Positions 45,757-55,183 are shown, numbered from the stretch's first letter. The stretch: DNA of 64,000 nucleotides from Burkholderiales bacterium (GCA_029977705.1 JAPOKJ010000004.1:1-64000), one strand, 5' to 3'. The notes: a model not told the origin generated them from the sequence alone. Made by a program: numbers and translations.

Positions 45757-46548
45757 ATGAGCCAAGACCTGATCGAACTGGACGTGCACGGTGGCATCGC
45801 AACGCTGAGCTTCAACCGGCCCGACAAGCGCAACGCGATGAGCGATGACATGCGTGCGCAATTCGTGGTCCACCTGGAGCGGATCACCGCTGACAAGTCG
45901 ATTCGCGCACTGGTGATCACCGGGCGTGGCAAGGGCTTTTGTGCCGGCGGTGATGTGGCCGGCATGGAACGGCGCATGAAGGCCCCGCAAGGCGAGATCG
46001 CCTTCAACGGCTGGGCCCGCCAGCAGCGCGTGCACTATGTGCAGTCGCTGTTGCATACCATGCCCAAACCGGTGGTGGCGGCAGTCAATGGCGCCGCCTC
46101 GGGCCTGGGTGCGGATACCGCCCTGGCCTGTGACTTCATCATCGCCAGCGAGCAGGCCAGCTTCACCTGGTCCTACATCCAGCGCGGCCTGATTCCCGAT
46201 GGCGGCGGCATGTATTTCCTGCCGCGCCGCGTGGGCCTGTCACGCGCCAAGCAGCTGATCTTCAGCGGGCGCAAGGTCGAGGCGGGCGAGGCCCTGCAGT
46301 TGGGCATCGCCGACCAGCTCGTGCCGCATGACGAACTCCTGGCTCGTGCCCAGGCCTTCGCAGACGAGATGAGCCGGGGCTCGGCCACGGCCCTGGCACT
46401 GGGCAAGACCATCATCAACCAGAGCTTCGAGCTGCCCGCCGAACAGGTGTTCGCCCGGGGCAGTCAGGCGCAAGGCATCTGCTACACCAGCAGCGAGCAC
46501 CGCGAATCGGTCATGGCCTTTCTGGCCAAGACCGCCAAGGCATCGTGA
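45757..46548 (+). CDS. Enoyl-CoA hydratase/isomerase family protein
   Basis: A 263-residue crotonase with GRGKGFCAGGDVAGM and NGAASGLGADTALACDF as oxyanion-hole elements and RGLIPDGGGMYFLPRRVG as the active-site loop. The loop carries Asp but not the usual Glu of hydratases, so isomerase or atypical hydratase activity is possible. It begins 3 bp after the Bug gene and overlaps the acyl-CoA synthetase start by 4 bp, indicating coupled translation. Confidence 0.88.
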   Translation: MSQDLIELDVHGGIATLSFNRPDKRNAMSDDMRAQFVVHLERITADKSIRALVITGRGKGFCAGGDVAGMERRMKAPQGEIAFNGWARQQRVHYVQSLLHTMPKPVVAAVNGAASGLGADTALACDFIIASEQASFTWSYIQRGLIPDGGGMYFLPRRVGLSRAKQLIFSGRKVEAGEALQLGIADQLVPHDELLARAQAFADEMSRGSATALALGKTIINQSFELPAEQVFARGSQAQGICYTSSEHRESVMAFLAKTAKAS

Positions 46549-48680
46549 ACATGCGTCTGCAACCCCTGCTTCAGCCGCGCAGTGTCGCGATCATCGGCGC
46601 CTCGGTCGATGCCGGCAAGACCTCGGGGCGACCGGTCGCCTACCTGCAAAAGCACGGCTTTGCGGGAGCGATCTATCCGGTCAATCCACGGGTGGCGCGC
46701 ATCGGGGACCTGACCTGTTTCCCGGATGTCGCCTCGCTGCCCGAGGTACCCGATGTGGCCATCGTCCTGCTGGGCGCCAGCCAGGCGCATCTGGCGGTCG
46801 GCGAACTGGCCGCCAAGGGCTGCGGCGCCGCCATCGTGCTGGCCAGCGGCTACAGCGAAACCGGGGAGCAGGGTGCGCATCGCCAGGCGGAGCTGGCCCG
46901 CGCCCGCGGCACGATGCGTCTGCTGGGGCCGAATACCATCGGCCTGGTCAACCTCACCGACCGCATCGTGCTCTCGGCCAGCAGCGCACTGGAGATGGAC
47001 CACTTTCCCACTGGCAACCTGGCCGTGATCTCGCAAAGCGGAGGCATCCTGGGCTCGCTGCTGTCACGGGCCTCGGCACGCGGCATCGGTCTGTCCAAGC
47101 TGGTGTCGACGAGCAACGAGCTGGACATCGATCTGGCCGATGTCATGGAGGATCTGGTGGACGATCCGGCCACGGCGGTCATCGCGCTGTACATCGAAAG
47201 CGTGCGACACCCGGAGCGCTTTCGCGCCGCAGCGCAGCGCGCCCGCGAGGCGGGCAAGCCGGTCGTGGCGTACAAGATCGGCCGCTCGGAGGCCGGTGCC
47301 CGGGCCGCAGCCTCGCACACCGGCGCGATGGCGGGCGAGGACCGGATGTACGACGCCTTCTTCAGCTCGCTGGGCATCCAGCGCGCCCAGACCTTCTCCG
47401 AACTGCTCGACATCCCCTGTGCCCTGGCCACCGGGCGACGCTTGCGCGGCAAGCGGGTGGCGATCCTCACCTCGACGGGCGGCGCCGGCACCCTGGTCTC
47501 GGATGCGCTGGGCGTGGCTGGATTCGAAACCCCTGCGCCTGACTCGAAGACCGGAGAGCGCCTGCGTGCGCTGCAACCCGGCGATCACGCCGCGATGGAC
47601 CGCAATCCGATCGATGTGACGCTGGCAGGCCTGCAGCCGGCGTTGCTGCGTGGCGCGATCCAGACCTTGCTGGACAGCCCGGGCTATGACGCCCTGGCCC
47701 TGATCGTCGGTTCATCGGGCTTGTCGCAACCTGAATTGATGGCGGGAGCAATCGGCGCCTGCCTGCCCGGCAGCGACAAACCGGTCGTGGCCTATGTCAG
47801 CCCGAGCGCACCGACCGTTGCAGCGGTCCTCACGCAGCGCGGCGTGCCAGCCTTCATGGCCCCGGAATCCTGTGCCGTGGCCATCGGGGCACTCTGGCAT
47901 CGTGAAGGCCCCGCGCTTGAGCGAGGGGCACCCCTCTATGAGGCCCCCGCCGTGCCGCTGCCGACCAACGAAGCGCTGCTCGCCAGCCTGCCAACAGGCA
48001 CGCTCGATGAGGCCCAGTCCAAGCGGCTGTTTTCACGCGCGGCGATCACCTGCACGCCGGAAGAGGTGGTCAGCGATGCCGGCCAGGCAGAAGCGGCAGC
48101 GCGGCGCCTCGGAGAACCGGTCGTGCTCAAGCTGCTGTCCTCGACCATCACCCACAAGAGCGACATGGGCGGCGTCGCGCTCGGACAGACGGCAAGCTCG
48201 ATCGGCGCGCGTCTGGAGCAGATGCGACAGGCAATCCAGACCCAGGGGACAGCCATCGAAAAATTTCTGGTGCAGGCCCAGGTCAGGGGAGGTACCGAGA
48301 TGATCCTGGGCATGCATCGCGATGCCCTGGGAACAGCGATACTGCTCGGCATGGGCGGCATTACGGCCGAATTGTTCGAGGACACCACCTTGCAGATGCT
48401 GCCCCCCGGCCAGGCGCAGGGCAGCCTTCGTCCCCTGACCCGCGCCGAGGCGATGGCGATGGCGCGCCGCCTCAAGACCTGGCCCCTGCTTGCCGGTTAC
48501 CGCGGACGTCCCCCGGCCGATCAGGAGGCCCTTGTCTCGGCCATCGTCCAGTTCTCGGCACTGGTGGCACAACTGGGCGATCGACTCGCCGAGGCCGAGA
48601 TCAATCCCCTGTTTGTGCTGGACGGCGGGCAAGGCGTCGTAGCTGCCGACGGCGTCGTGCGTCTGGCTATTCCGGCTTGA
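46545..48680 (+). CDS. NDP-forming acyl-CoA synthetase
   Basis: A 711-residue single-chain ADP-forming synthetase (acetyl-CoA synthetase/pimeloyl-CoA type). Domain order is CoA-binding (about 8-140, SVAIIGASVDAGKTSGRP), ligase with the phospho-His segment AASHTGAMAGEDRM, and an ATP-grasp domain at the C-terminus (LGEPVVLKLLSSTITHKSDMGGVALG, GTEMILGMHRD). It makes an acyl-CoA from a free acid with ATP. A GTG start at 46545 overlaps the preceding stop; an ATG at 46551 is equally possible. Together with the hydratase and Bug gene it forms an uptake/activation unit. Confidence 0.9.
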   Translation: MNMRLQPLLQPRSVAIIGASVDAGKTSGRPVAYLQKHGFAGAIYPVNPRVARIGDLTCFPDVASLPEVPDVAIVLLGASQAHLAVGELAAKGCGAAIVLASGYSETGEQGAHRQAELARARGTMRLLGPNTIGLVNLTDRIVLSASSALEMDHFPTGNLAVISQSGGILGSLLSRASARGIGLSKLVSTSNELDIDLADVMEDLVDDPATAVIALYIESVRHPERFRAAAQRAREAGKPVVAYKIGRSEAGARAAASHTGAMAGEDRMYDAFFSSLGIQRAQTFSELLDIPCALATGRRLRGKRVAILTSTGGAGTLVSDALGVAGFETPAPDSKTGERLRALQPGDHAAMDRNPIDVTLAGLQPALLRGAIQTLLDSPGYDALALIVGSSGLSQPELMAGAIGACLPGSDKPVVAYVSPSAPTVAAVLTQRGVPAFMAPESCAVAIGALWHREGPALERGAPLYEAPAVPLPTNEALLASLPTGTLDEAQSKRLFSRAAITCTPEEVVSDAGQAEAAARRLGEPVVLKLLSSTITHKSDMGGVALGQTASSIGARLEQMRQAIQTQGTAIEKFLVQAQVRGGTEMILGMHRDALGTAILLGMGGITAELFEDTTLQMLPPGQAQGSLRPLTRAEAMAMARRLKTWPLLAGYRGRPPADQEALVSAIVQFSALVAQLGDRLAEAEINPLFVLDGGQGVVAADGVVRLAIPA

Positions 48681-49239
48681 TGCCCAGGCGTCCCACCACG
48701 CTGCGCCAGACGCCGATCTCGCGCCGGATGATCGCCTGGAACTGCGCCGCACTGCCGCCGGCCGGCGATGCGCCATCGATCTCGAGCTTGGCCGCCGTCT
48801 CGCGGGTCTGCAGGATCTTGTTGACCTCGCTGTTGATGCGCTGGACGATCTCGGCGGGCAGGCCCTTGGGGCCGATCAGCCCATACCAGAGGGTGACCTC
48901 ATAGTCCTTGTAGCCCGACTCGGCCACTGTCGGCACCTGGGGCAAGGCCGCAATGCGTTCCCGCGTGGTCCCCGCCAGGGCCCGGAGCTTGCCGGCCTTG
49001 TTCTCCACCAGTACAGGCTGGCCCAGGGCTTGGGTCAGACCCTGGGCGATGTAGCGGGCAATGATATCGGCGCCCCCGCCGGGCACGAAGGTGACGATCA
49101 GCCGGATCGGCTTGTCGGGGTACTCACCCGCCTGCACAGGGGTCGGAACGGCGATCGTGCCAAGCGCCAGCAAGGCCAGGCCGAGACGGACCCGTGTCCC
49201 GAGGGCACGAACCCGCCGGCGCCCTTCAGTGGGCCACAT
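48667..49239 (-). pseudogene. Bug receptor with internal in-frame deletion
   Basis: A 190-residue open frame with a proper signal peptide (LGLALLALGTIAVPTPVQAG) and the Bug N-terminus (PDKPIRLIVTFVPGGGADII). After PVLVENKAG it continues directly with KLRALAGTTRERIAALPQ, the C-terminal part. Aligned with the intact Bug at 44719, about 146 central residues are absent, exactly in frame, with the shared Gly at the joint (codon 83, about 48991). Most of the ligand-binding cleft is lost, so it is unlikely to bind substrate. It shares its 3' end with the acyl-CoA synthetase gene and overlaps the upstream CMD-like gene. Confidence 0.75.
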
Positions 49240-49753
49240 TCAGGGCCACCAGCAAGCGCGACACCATGTTGTAGGCCGCCACCGTCGCCACCACCTCGAC
49301 CACCGCCCTGGCATCGAAGTGCTGTTGCAGCCGATCCATCAGGGCCTCGGGGACCTGAACCTCGCGCGTCATGGCATCGGTCAGTTCCAGTACCAGGCGC
49401 TCCAGCGGCTCGAAGGGAAAAGAGAGCGCCGCTTCACGGACGGCGTCGATCTTCAGTTGCGACACCCCCGCCTGCAGGGCATGGGGAACATGGGCGTCGA
49501 ATTCGAAGGCCGCCCGGTTGAGCACGGCCACGCGCAGGATCATCAACTCGCGCAAGTCAGCCGGCACGCTGGTCTGGTTGCGGACAGCCGTGAGCATGCG
49601 CTCCCAGCCCGAGGCAATCGGGCCGCTGTTGAGCAGCACCTGGTACAGCAGCGAGACACGGCCACGCTCGGCCATGATGCGCTGCTCGATGTCGGCCAGT
49701 TCCGGGCGGGTGCCCGGCTGCACCAGGGGAACGCGGGTCCTGGCGTGGCTCAT
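49226..49753 (-). CDS. Carboxymuconolactone decarboxylase-family protein without CxxC
   Basis: A 175-residue all-helical AhpD/CMD-like protein with the segments RELMILRVAVLNRAAFEFDAHVPHALQAGV and LVLELTDAMTREVQVP. The redox pair CxxC of AhpD is absent: the position reads EFDAHVPH. Members of this kind include decarboxylases or lactonases, and proteins of unknown role in catabolic operons. It overlaps the deleted Bug gene by 14 bp. The start at 49753 is the natural ATG. Confidence 0.8.
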   Translation of the reverse strand: MSHARTRVPLVQPGTRPELADIEQRIMAERGRVSLLYQVLLNSGPIASGWERMLTAVRNQTSVPADLRELMILRVAVLNRAAFEFDAHVPHALQAGVSQLKIDAVREAALSFPFEPLERLVLELTDAMTREVQVPEALMDRLQQHFDARAVVEVVATVAAYNMVSRLLVALNVAH

Positions 49754-49813
49754 CAGGCCTCCCTGCAGGCGTTAGGAAGGGGCTGTGCAAGATGGAAAGA
49801 CGACGCCATGGCT

Positions 49814-50614
49814 TCAATCACAACGGGCCGTCATGCCACCATCGACCACGATTTCGGTGCCGGTGATGAAGCGCGCCTCATCGCTGGCCAGAAACAGCAC
49901 GGCCGACGCCGTATCACGTCCATCTCCCATGAAGCCCAGGGGAATGCGCTTCTGGCGTGCGGCCAGCAAGGCCTCGACATCACCGCCGGTGCGCTGCCTG
50001 GCAAGGCGGGTCTCCACCATCGGGGTATGCAACTGCCCTGGCACCACGCAATTGACGCGTACCCCGAGTGGCGCATGCTGGACCGCGACCACCTTGGACA
50101 GATGGATCACGCCCGCCTTGGTGGCGGCATAGGCCACCTGGGCGCTGCCCGTCCAGCGCTGGCCCGAGGTGGACGCGATATTGACGATGGCGCCGGACTT
50201 CTTCGCGATCATCACCGGCAGGACATGCTTGCAACTGAGGAAGACGCTCTTGAGGTTGAAGTCCACCTGAGTGTCCCAGACCTCCTCGTCCATTTCCACC
50301 GGTCCGCCGGCCGCGGAGCCCCCGACGTTGTTGACCAGCACATCCACGGTTCCGAAGGCCTCGATGCAGGCCTGCACCATCGCCTTGACGTCCGCGTTTT
50401 TCGTGACATCGCAGATGTGGGTGCGGATCGACGTACGCAGCGGTCCGACCCGTTCGAGCGTTTCCTCGAGTCGCGCCGGATCACGATCCACGGCCAGTAC
50501 GCGAGCGCCCTCTTCCGCCAGCCGTACCGTGATGGCGCGGCCATTGCCCCATCCGGGACCGACACAGCCGGCACCCGTGACAATCGCCACCTTGTTTTCG
50601 AATCGCTTGTTCAT
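49814..50614 (-). CDS. Short-chain dehydrogenase/reductase
   Basis: A 266-residue SDR. The cofactor loop is extended (TGAGCVGPGWGNGRA instead of TGxxxGIG). NNVGG lies near 93, catalytic Ser in ASTSGQ, and Tyr-x3-Lys in YAATK. It ends GTEIVVDGGMTARCD. It is on the same strand as the CMD-like and LigI-like genes and 60 bp upstream of the former. It could oxidise a hydroxyacid or diol intermediate. Confidence 0.87.
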   Translation of the reverse strand: MNKRFENKVAIVTGAGCVGPGWGNGRAITVRLAEEGARVLAVDRDPARLEETLERVGPLRTSIRTHICDVTKNADVKAMVQACIEAFGTVDVLVNNVGGSAAGGPVEMDEEVWDTQVDFNLKSVFLSCKHVLPVMIAKKSGAIVNIASTSGQRWTGSAQVAYAATKAGVIHLSKVVAVQHAPLGVRVNCVVPGQLHTPMVETRLARQRTGGDVEALLAARQKRIPLGFMGDGRDTASAVLFLASDEARFITGTEIVVDGGMTARCD

Positions 50615-50643
50615 CCTGTGTCCTGCTTCGGTTGCCGGGGCGC

Positions 50644-51474
50644 TCAGCCAAACCGGTAAAGGCGTGCCGGGTTGTCGACCAGCAGGGCCTGCAATTCGGC
50701 GGGCGTGGGCGCGATGCTGTGCGCAAGGCCCAGCAGCGCCTGCTCATCGGGCACTGGACCGGCATGGTTGGGATGAGGCCAGTCATTGCCCCACAGCACG
50801 CGGTCCCCATGATCGAGCAGCAGTCGCCGCGCAAACGGCAGCGCATCGGCATACGGCGGCCCCGCGCGGGTGATACGGTCCATGCCGCTGAGCTTGACCC
50901 AGAAACGGGTATCGCGCATCAGCCGCTGCAGGGCCACGAAATCAGCTTGCCCGGCACCCAGGCCGGCATCGATGCGGCCGATATGATCGATGACCACGGG
51001 CACCGGCGAACGGCTCAGTGCGGGCCCGAGATCCGTCAACAGGGCGGGATCGCCGTGGATCTGCAGGTGCCAGCCCAGCGGGGCCATGCGCGCCGCCAGC
51101 GTCAGCACCGCCTCGATGGAGACGCGCTTGCCCAGGTGGCCCATGAAGTTGAAGCGCACACCGCGAAATCCCGCCTTGTTCAGTCGCCGCAATTCTTCTT
51201 CCGCGACGTCGATCGGCAGCAGGGCGATGCCACGGTAGTCGCGCGGCCGCGCTGCAATCGCATCTTCGGTGACGCTGTTGTCAAACCCATGGCAGGTCGA
51301 TTGCACCACGACACAGCGCTGCAGGCCGAGCCGGTCGTTGAGCGCAAACAGCGCCTCCTTGGGGGCGTCGGTACCCGGCACGAAAGGAGCGTCTTCGGCA
51401 TAGGGAAAGCGGTCTCGGGGACCGAAGACATGGCAATGGGCGTTGCAGGCGCCGGGCGGCAGTGAAGCAGTCAT
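50644..51474 (-). CDS. Amidohydrolase-family protein, LigI-like
   Basis: A 276-residue TIM-barrel hydrolase of the group containing 2-pyrone-4,6-dicarboxylate lactonase (LigI). The N-terminus GACNAHCHVFGPRDRFPYAE matches LigI closely. VVQSTCHGFDNS, GVRFNFMGHLGKRVS, VIDHIGRIDAG and the conserved GNDWPHPN (catalytic-type Asp and His) follow. It may hydrolyse a lactone of a dicarboxylate. The start at 51474 was chosen by the motif position; a longer upstream extension reads into the promoter region. Confidence 0.88.
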   Translation of the reverse strand: MTASLPPGACNAHCHVFGPRDRFPYAEDAPFVPGTDAPKEALFALNDRLGLQRCVVVQSTCHGFDNSVTEDAIAARPRDYRGIALLPIDVAEEELRRLNKAGFRGVRFNFMGHLGKRVSIEAVLTLAARMAPLGWHLQIHGDPALLTDLGPALSRSPVPVVIDHIGRIDAGLGAGQADFVALQRLMRDTRFWVKLSGMDRITRAGPPYADALPFARRLLLDHGDRVLWGNDWPHPNHAGPVPDEQALLGLAHSIAPTPAELQALLVDNPARLYRFG

Positions 51475-51601
51475 GCCGGGACGATACACGAGGGACCTGT
51501 CCAGAGACGCGATCCCGGTTCGCCGCGCGGACCGTGCTATCGTCTTTTCCCCATCGGCGCCACGCTGTGCGCGCCCCGCTTCTGCCGTACAGGACGAGAC
51601 C

Positions 51602-52483
51602 ATGAGCACCGCCACCCACACCCAGGACAATCCCGATCTGCAGCAATGGATCGGCCGCCAGGAGACCCTTCACGACGAGATCGTCGCCGCGCCGGTCAAG
51701 GCGATGACTGCCACCATGGACTATCCGGACATCGATGCCGCCGCCGTGCCAGGCACTCCCCTGCCCTACCTGTGGCACTGGCTGTATTTCCTGCCGGTGT
51801 ACCGCCAATCGATCCTCAGTCTGGATGGCCACCCGGTCAAGGGCGGGTTTCTGCCCCCGGTCCCGCTGCCGCGTCGCATGTGGGCTGGCAGCCAGTTCGA
51901 ATTCCACTCGCCGGTACGGGTCGGTGACAAGGTGTCACGCACCTCGACGATCGTCGATGTCAGTGAAAAGAGCGGTCGCACCGGACGCCTGGTCTTCGTC
52001 AAGGTCAAGCACGAGGTTCGCTGCAACGGCGCGACGGCCCCTGCCATCACCGAGTTCCATGACATCGTCTATCGCGACCTGGCCCAGCCCGGCGATGTTC
52101 CCCCGCCGCCGCAGGCCGCCCCCCGGGAGGCCACCTGGCGACGCGAGATCCATGGCGATCCGGTGCTGCTGTTCCGCTACTCGGCGCTCACCTTCAATGG
52201 CCACCGCATCCATTACGACCGCAGCTATGTCACCGAAGTCGAGGGCTACCCCGGCCTGATCGTGCACGGCCCGCTGATCTCGACCCTGCTGATGGACCTG
52301 CTGCGCCGGCAGATGCCGGGCGCCGATGTGGCCACCTTCAAGTTCAAGGCGGTACGCCCGACCTTCGACCTGAATCCGTTTACCGTGCAGGGCGTACCCT
52401 CGGCCGATGGCAAGAGCGTGCACCTGTGGGCGGCCGACCATGAGGGCTGGCTGACCATGGATGCCAGCGTGACGCTGCGCTGA
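51602..52483 (+). CDS. MaoC/HTD2-type acyl-CoA hydratase
   Basis: A 293-residue double-hotdog protein. The N-terminal half has a FAS1-type dehydratase-like fold; the C-terminal half carries FNGHRIHYD and YPGLIVHGPL, typical of mesaconyl-C4-CoA or itaconyl-CoA hydratase. The family hydrates short branched enoyl-CoA. It diverges from the LigI-like gene, and the next gene, a fumarase-superfamily lyase, starts 45 bp later on the same strand. Confidence 0.87.
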   Translation: MSTATHTQDNPDLQQWIGRQETLHDEIVAAPVKAMTATMDYPDIDAAAVPGTPLPYLWHWLYFLPVYRQSILSLDGHPVKGGFLPPVPLPRRMWAGSQFEFHSPVRVGDKVSRTSTIVDVSEKSGRTGRLVFVKVKHEVRCNGATAPAITEFHDIVYRDLAQPGDVPPPPQAAPREATWRREIHGDPVLLFRYSALTFNGHRIHYDRSYVTEVEGYPGLIVHGPLISTLLMDLLRRQMPGADVATFKFKAVRPTFDLNPFTVQGVPSADGKSVHLWAADHEGWLTMDASVTLR

Positions 52484-52528
52484 CCCCGCCTTCCCCCTTC
52501 CCCCGAACCGCAGCACAGGAACTCCGGC

Positions 52529-53899
52529 ATGGCCGCCAGCATCATCGACTCGATCATCTTCCAGGGCATCTTCACGACCGACGCGATGCGTCAGGTCTGG
52601 TCCGATGAGAACCGAACCCAGAAATACCTCGACATCGAGTGCGCGCTGGCCAAGGTGCAGGGCCGCCTGGGCCTGATCCCCCAGGAGGCTGCCGACGAAA
52701 TCGTCAGCCATTGCCACCTGGACCAGATCGACATGGTCAAGCTGCGCGCCCAGACCGAACGCATCGGCTATCCCATCCTGGGCGTGGTCTCGCAACTCAA
52801 TGCCCTGTGCCGCGACAAGCTGGGCGAGTTCTGTCACTGGGGTGCCACCACCCAGGACATCACCGACACCGCCACCGCCCTGCTGATCCGCGAGGGCCTG
52901 GCCCTGGTGGAAGCCGACCTGCAGGCCATCGCCGATGCGCTGGCCAAGCTGTGCCGCGAGCACCGCGACACGCCGATGATCGGCCGCAGCAATCTGCAGC
53001 AGGCCATTCCGGTCACCTTCGGCTACAAGATGGCCGGACTGCTGTCGGCCGTGCTGCGTCACCAGGAACGCCTGCAGCAGCTCAAGCCGCGCGTGCTGGT
53101 GGGTGAATTTGCAGGTGCTGCCGGTACGCTGGCCTCGCTCGAGACCGGTGCGATGGAGACCCAGGCCGGCGTATGCGCCGAGCTGGGCCTGGGCCAGCCG
53201 GTGATCGCCTGGCACACCATTCGCGATTGCATCGCCGAGGTCGGCACCTTCCTGGGTCTGGTCGGTGGCACGCTGGGCAAGCTGTCGATGGATGTCAAGC
53301 TGATGATGCAGACTGAGGTCGGCGAGGTCTACGAGCCCTATCACCATGGCCGCGGCTCCTCGAGCACGATGCCGCAAAAACGCAATCCGATTGCCAGCTG
53401 CTACATCCATGCCGGCATCTCCACCGTGCGCCAGCATGCCGCGGCCTTGATGGATGCCATGGTGGCCGACCATGAGCGCTCGACCGGCCCCTGGGAAATC
53501 GAATGGATCGTGCTGCCCGAGGCCTTCTGCCTGATGGCTGGCGCCCTCAAACAGTCGCGCGCCGTGCTCGAAGGGCTGGAGGTGGATGTCGCGCGCATGC
53601 GTGCAAACCTGGACATCACCAAGGGCCTGGTCATGTCCGAGGCGGTGATGATGGGCCTGGGGCCCTACATCGGCCGCGAATACGCCCACGACCTGGTCTA
53701 TGACATCTGCCGCGAGGCCATCCGCAGCGACCGCCACCTGCTTGACCTGCTTTGCGAGCATCCCGAGATCAACAAGCACCTGGACCGCCCCGCACTGGCC
53801 CGCCTGTGCGATCCCGCCCACTATCTCGGCCAGTCCGGCGTGATGGTCGATCGTGTGCTGGCCGCCAAGGCCAGGCAGGACGCCAGCCGCCAGGCCTGA
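52529..53899 (+). CDS. Fumarase/aspartase-superfamily lyase (CMLE/ASL-like)
   Basis: A 456-residue homotetrameric-type lyase resembling adenylosuccinate lyase and 3-carboxy-cis,cis-muconate cycloisomerase. Signature loop GSSSTMPQKRNP is at 276-287 with the catalytic Ser region. CHWGATTQDITDT lies at about 102-114. The position usually occupied by His in the GRTHxQ motif is Asn154 (IGRSNLQQAIP). The context (LigI-like, CMD-like, HpaI aldolase) suggests a carboxymuconate-type or aspartate-type dicarboxylate substrate. It starts 45 bp after the MaoC gene. Confidence 0.87.
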   Translation: MAASIIDSIIFQGIFTTDAMRQVWSDENRTQKYLDIECALAKVQGRLGLIPQEAADEIVSHCHLDQIDMVKLRAQTERIGYPILGVVSQLNALCRDKLGEFCHWGATTQDITDTATALLIREGLALVEADLQAIADALAKLCREHRDTPMIGRSNLQQAIPVTFGYKMAGLLSAVLRHQERLQQLKPRVLVGEFAGAAGTLASLETGAMETQAGVCAELGLGQPVIAWHTIRDCIAEVGTFLGLVGGTLGKLSMDVKLMMQTEVGEVYEPYHHGRGSSSTMPQKRNPIASCYIHAGISTVRQHAAALMDAMVADHERSTGPWEIEWIVLPEAFCLMAGALKQSRAVLEGLEVDVARMRANLDITKGLVMSEAVMMGLGPYIGREYAHDLVYDICREAIRSDRHLLDLLCEHPEINKHLDRPALARLCDPAHYLGQSGVMVDRVLAAKARQDASRQA

Positions 53900-53922
53900 A
53901 GCATTCCCGAGGACCCATCGAC

Positions 53923-54684
53923 ATGCGCAGAAACAAGCTCAAGGACCTGTTCGCCGCCGGCCAACCCGCCCTGGGCGGCTGGATGGGCTTTTCCAGCCCC
54001 TTCGCTGCCGAGGTGATGGGCCACGCCGACATGGACGTGGTGGTCGTGGACCTGCAGCATGGTCCGATCTATCTGGATGCGGCAGTACCGATGCTGCAGG
54101 CGATCTCGGCCACCCCGGCAGTGCCGATGGCACGTGTATCGGTGAACCAGTTCTTCGAGATCAACAAGCTGCTCGATGCCGGCGCCTACGGCCTGATCTG
54201 CCCGCTGGTCAACAGCGCGGCCGATGCGCAGAGCTTCGTCAGCGCCTGCTGCTACCCGCCGCAGGGTACGCGTTCCTTCGGTCCGTCAAGGGGCGTGCTC
54301 TATGGCGGACCAGATTATTTCGAGCATGCCAACGACACCATCACCAAGCTGGCGATGATCGAGACCACCGACGGCCTGAAGAACCTGGACAAGATCCTGG
54401 CAGTCAAGGGCCTGGATGGCGTATTCGTAGGCCCGAGCGACCTGAGCCTGGCCCTGGGCCTGCCACCGACGCCCGACTTCCGGGCCGATCCGCTCAGGAA
54501 GACGCTCGCGAGGATCCTGAAGGCCGCGCGCAAGCACAAGAAGATGATCGGCATCTTCTGCTCCACGCTCGAGTTCGCGCAGGAGATGAAGCGCCAGGGC
54601 TGGGATTTCATCGTGCTGGCCAATGACGCCTATCTGCTGCGCCACGTCACGACGCAGTGGGCGGCAGCGGTCAGGAAGGGTTGA
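53923..54684 (+). CDS. HpcH/HpaI-family class II (metal-dependent) aldolase
   Basis: A 253-residue aldolase related to 4-hydroxy-2-oxoheptanedioate aldolase. Visible features are VVVDLQHGP with the catalytic-type His (about 47), AMIETTDGLKNLDKILAVKGLDGVFVGPSDLSLALGL with the metal Glu, and the Arg in MARVSV. It would split a hydroxy-oxoacid into pyruvate or oxaloacetate and an aldehyde. It begins 23 bp after the lyase gene and overlaps the convergent membrane-protein gene by 14 bp. Confidence 0.9.
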   Translation: MRRNKLKDLFAAGQPALGGWMGFSSPFAAEVMGHADMDVVVVDLQHGPIYLDAAVPMLQAISATPAVPMARVSVNQFFEINKLLDAGAYGLICPLVNSAADAQSFVSACCYPPQGTRSFGPSRGVLYGGPDYFEHANDTITKLAMIETTDGLKNLDKILAVKGLDGVFVGPSDLSLALGLPPTPDFRADPLRKTLARILKAARKHKKMIGIFCSTLEFAQEMKRQGWDFIVLANDAYLLRHVTTQWAAAVRKG

Positions 54685-55183
54685 GTGAGCGGCGCCGCCT
54701 GATCCAGCGCCGCAGGCACAGGATCAGGAACAGCAGCGCAAGCGTCCATTTGCAGCTGGCTGCCACGCCCGCAAGGGTGTAAGCCTCATCGGGCATGGCA
54801 CTGGCGGCGGGCGAGAGAAAGCGCAGATGCAGCACATTCTCGATCACATCGAGACCTCCTGCCGCTGGCAGCAGCCAGGGCAGCAGCCGCGCGCCGATAT
54901 CGGGCCTGGGCTCCTGCCCGAGCCAGCGTCTTCCATACAGCAAACCCGCCGTCGAGAAGCACAGCACGAAGGCGAAGTCGATCGGGAAGTGATCCCGCAC
55001 CTGCTGCAGCGCCAGGGGAGACCAGCGGGCCAGCACCGCCTCGAAGCCCGAGCGGCTGAAACTGAGCTGGGCGCGCACGACGCTGGGCACGACATCGCGG
55101 GTCATCCACACCAGGTCGATGAAGAGCAGGACCGCCAGCAGCGCAGAGATCGGGCCCAGATGCTGTCGCAAGGAAAGCTTCAT
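54671..55183 (-). CDS. Small membrane protein of unknown function
   Basis: A 170-residue inner-membrane protein with hydrophobic segments at about 10-28, 68-86, 98-116 and 145-162, and a basic C-terminal tail (RRWIRRRRSLNPS). No known domain recognised. Its ATG overlaps the TGA of the Bug receptor upstream (TGATG), so it is translationally coupled to it. It is too small to be TctA and does not resemble TctB, so it is not obviously the missing transporter subunit, although the coupling is suggestive. Confidence 0.7.
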   Translation of the reverse strand: MKLSLRQHLGPISALLAVLLFIDLVWMTRDVVPSVVRAQLSFSRSGFEAVLARWSPLALQQVRDHFPIDFAFVLCFSTAGLLYGRRWLGQEPRPDIGARLLPWLLPAAGGLDVIENVLHLRFLSPAASAMPDEAYTLAGVAASCKWTLALLFLILCLRRWIRRRRSLNPS

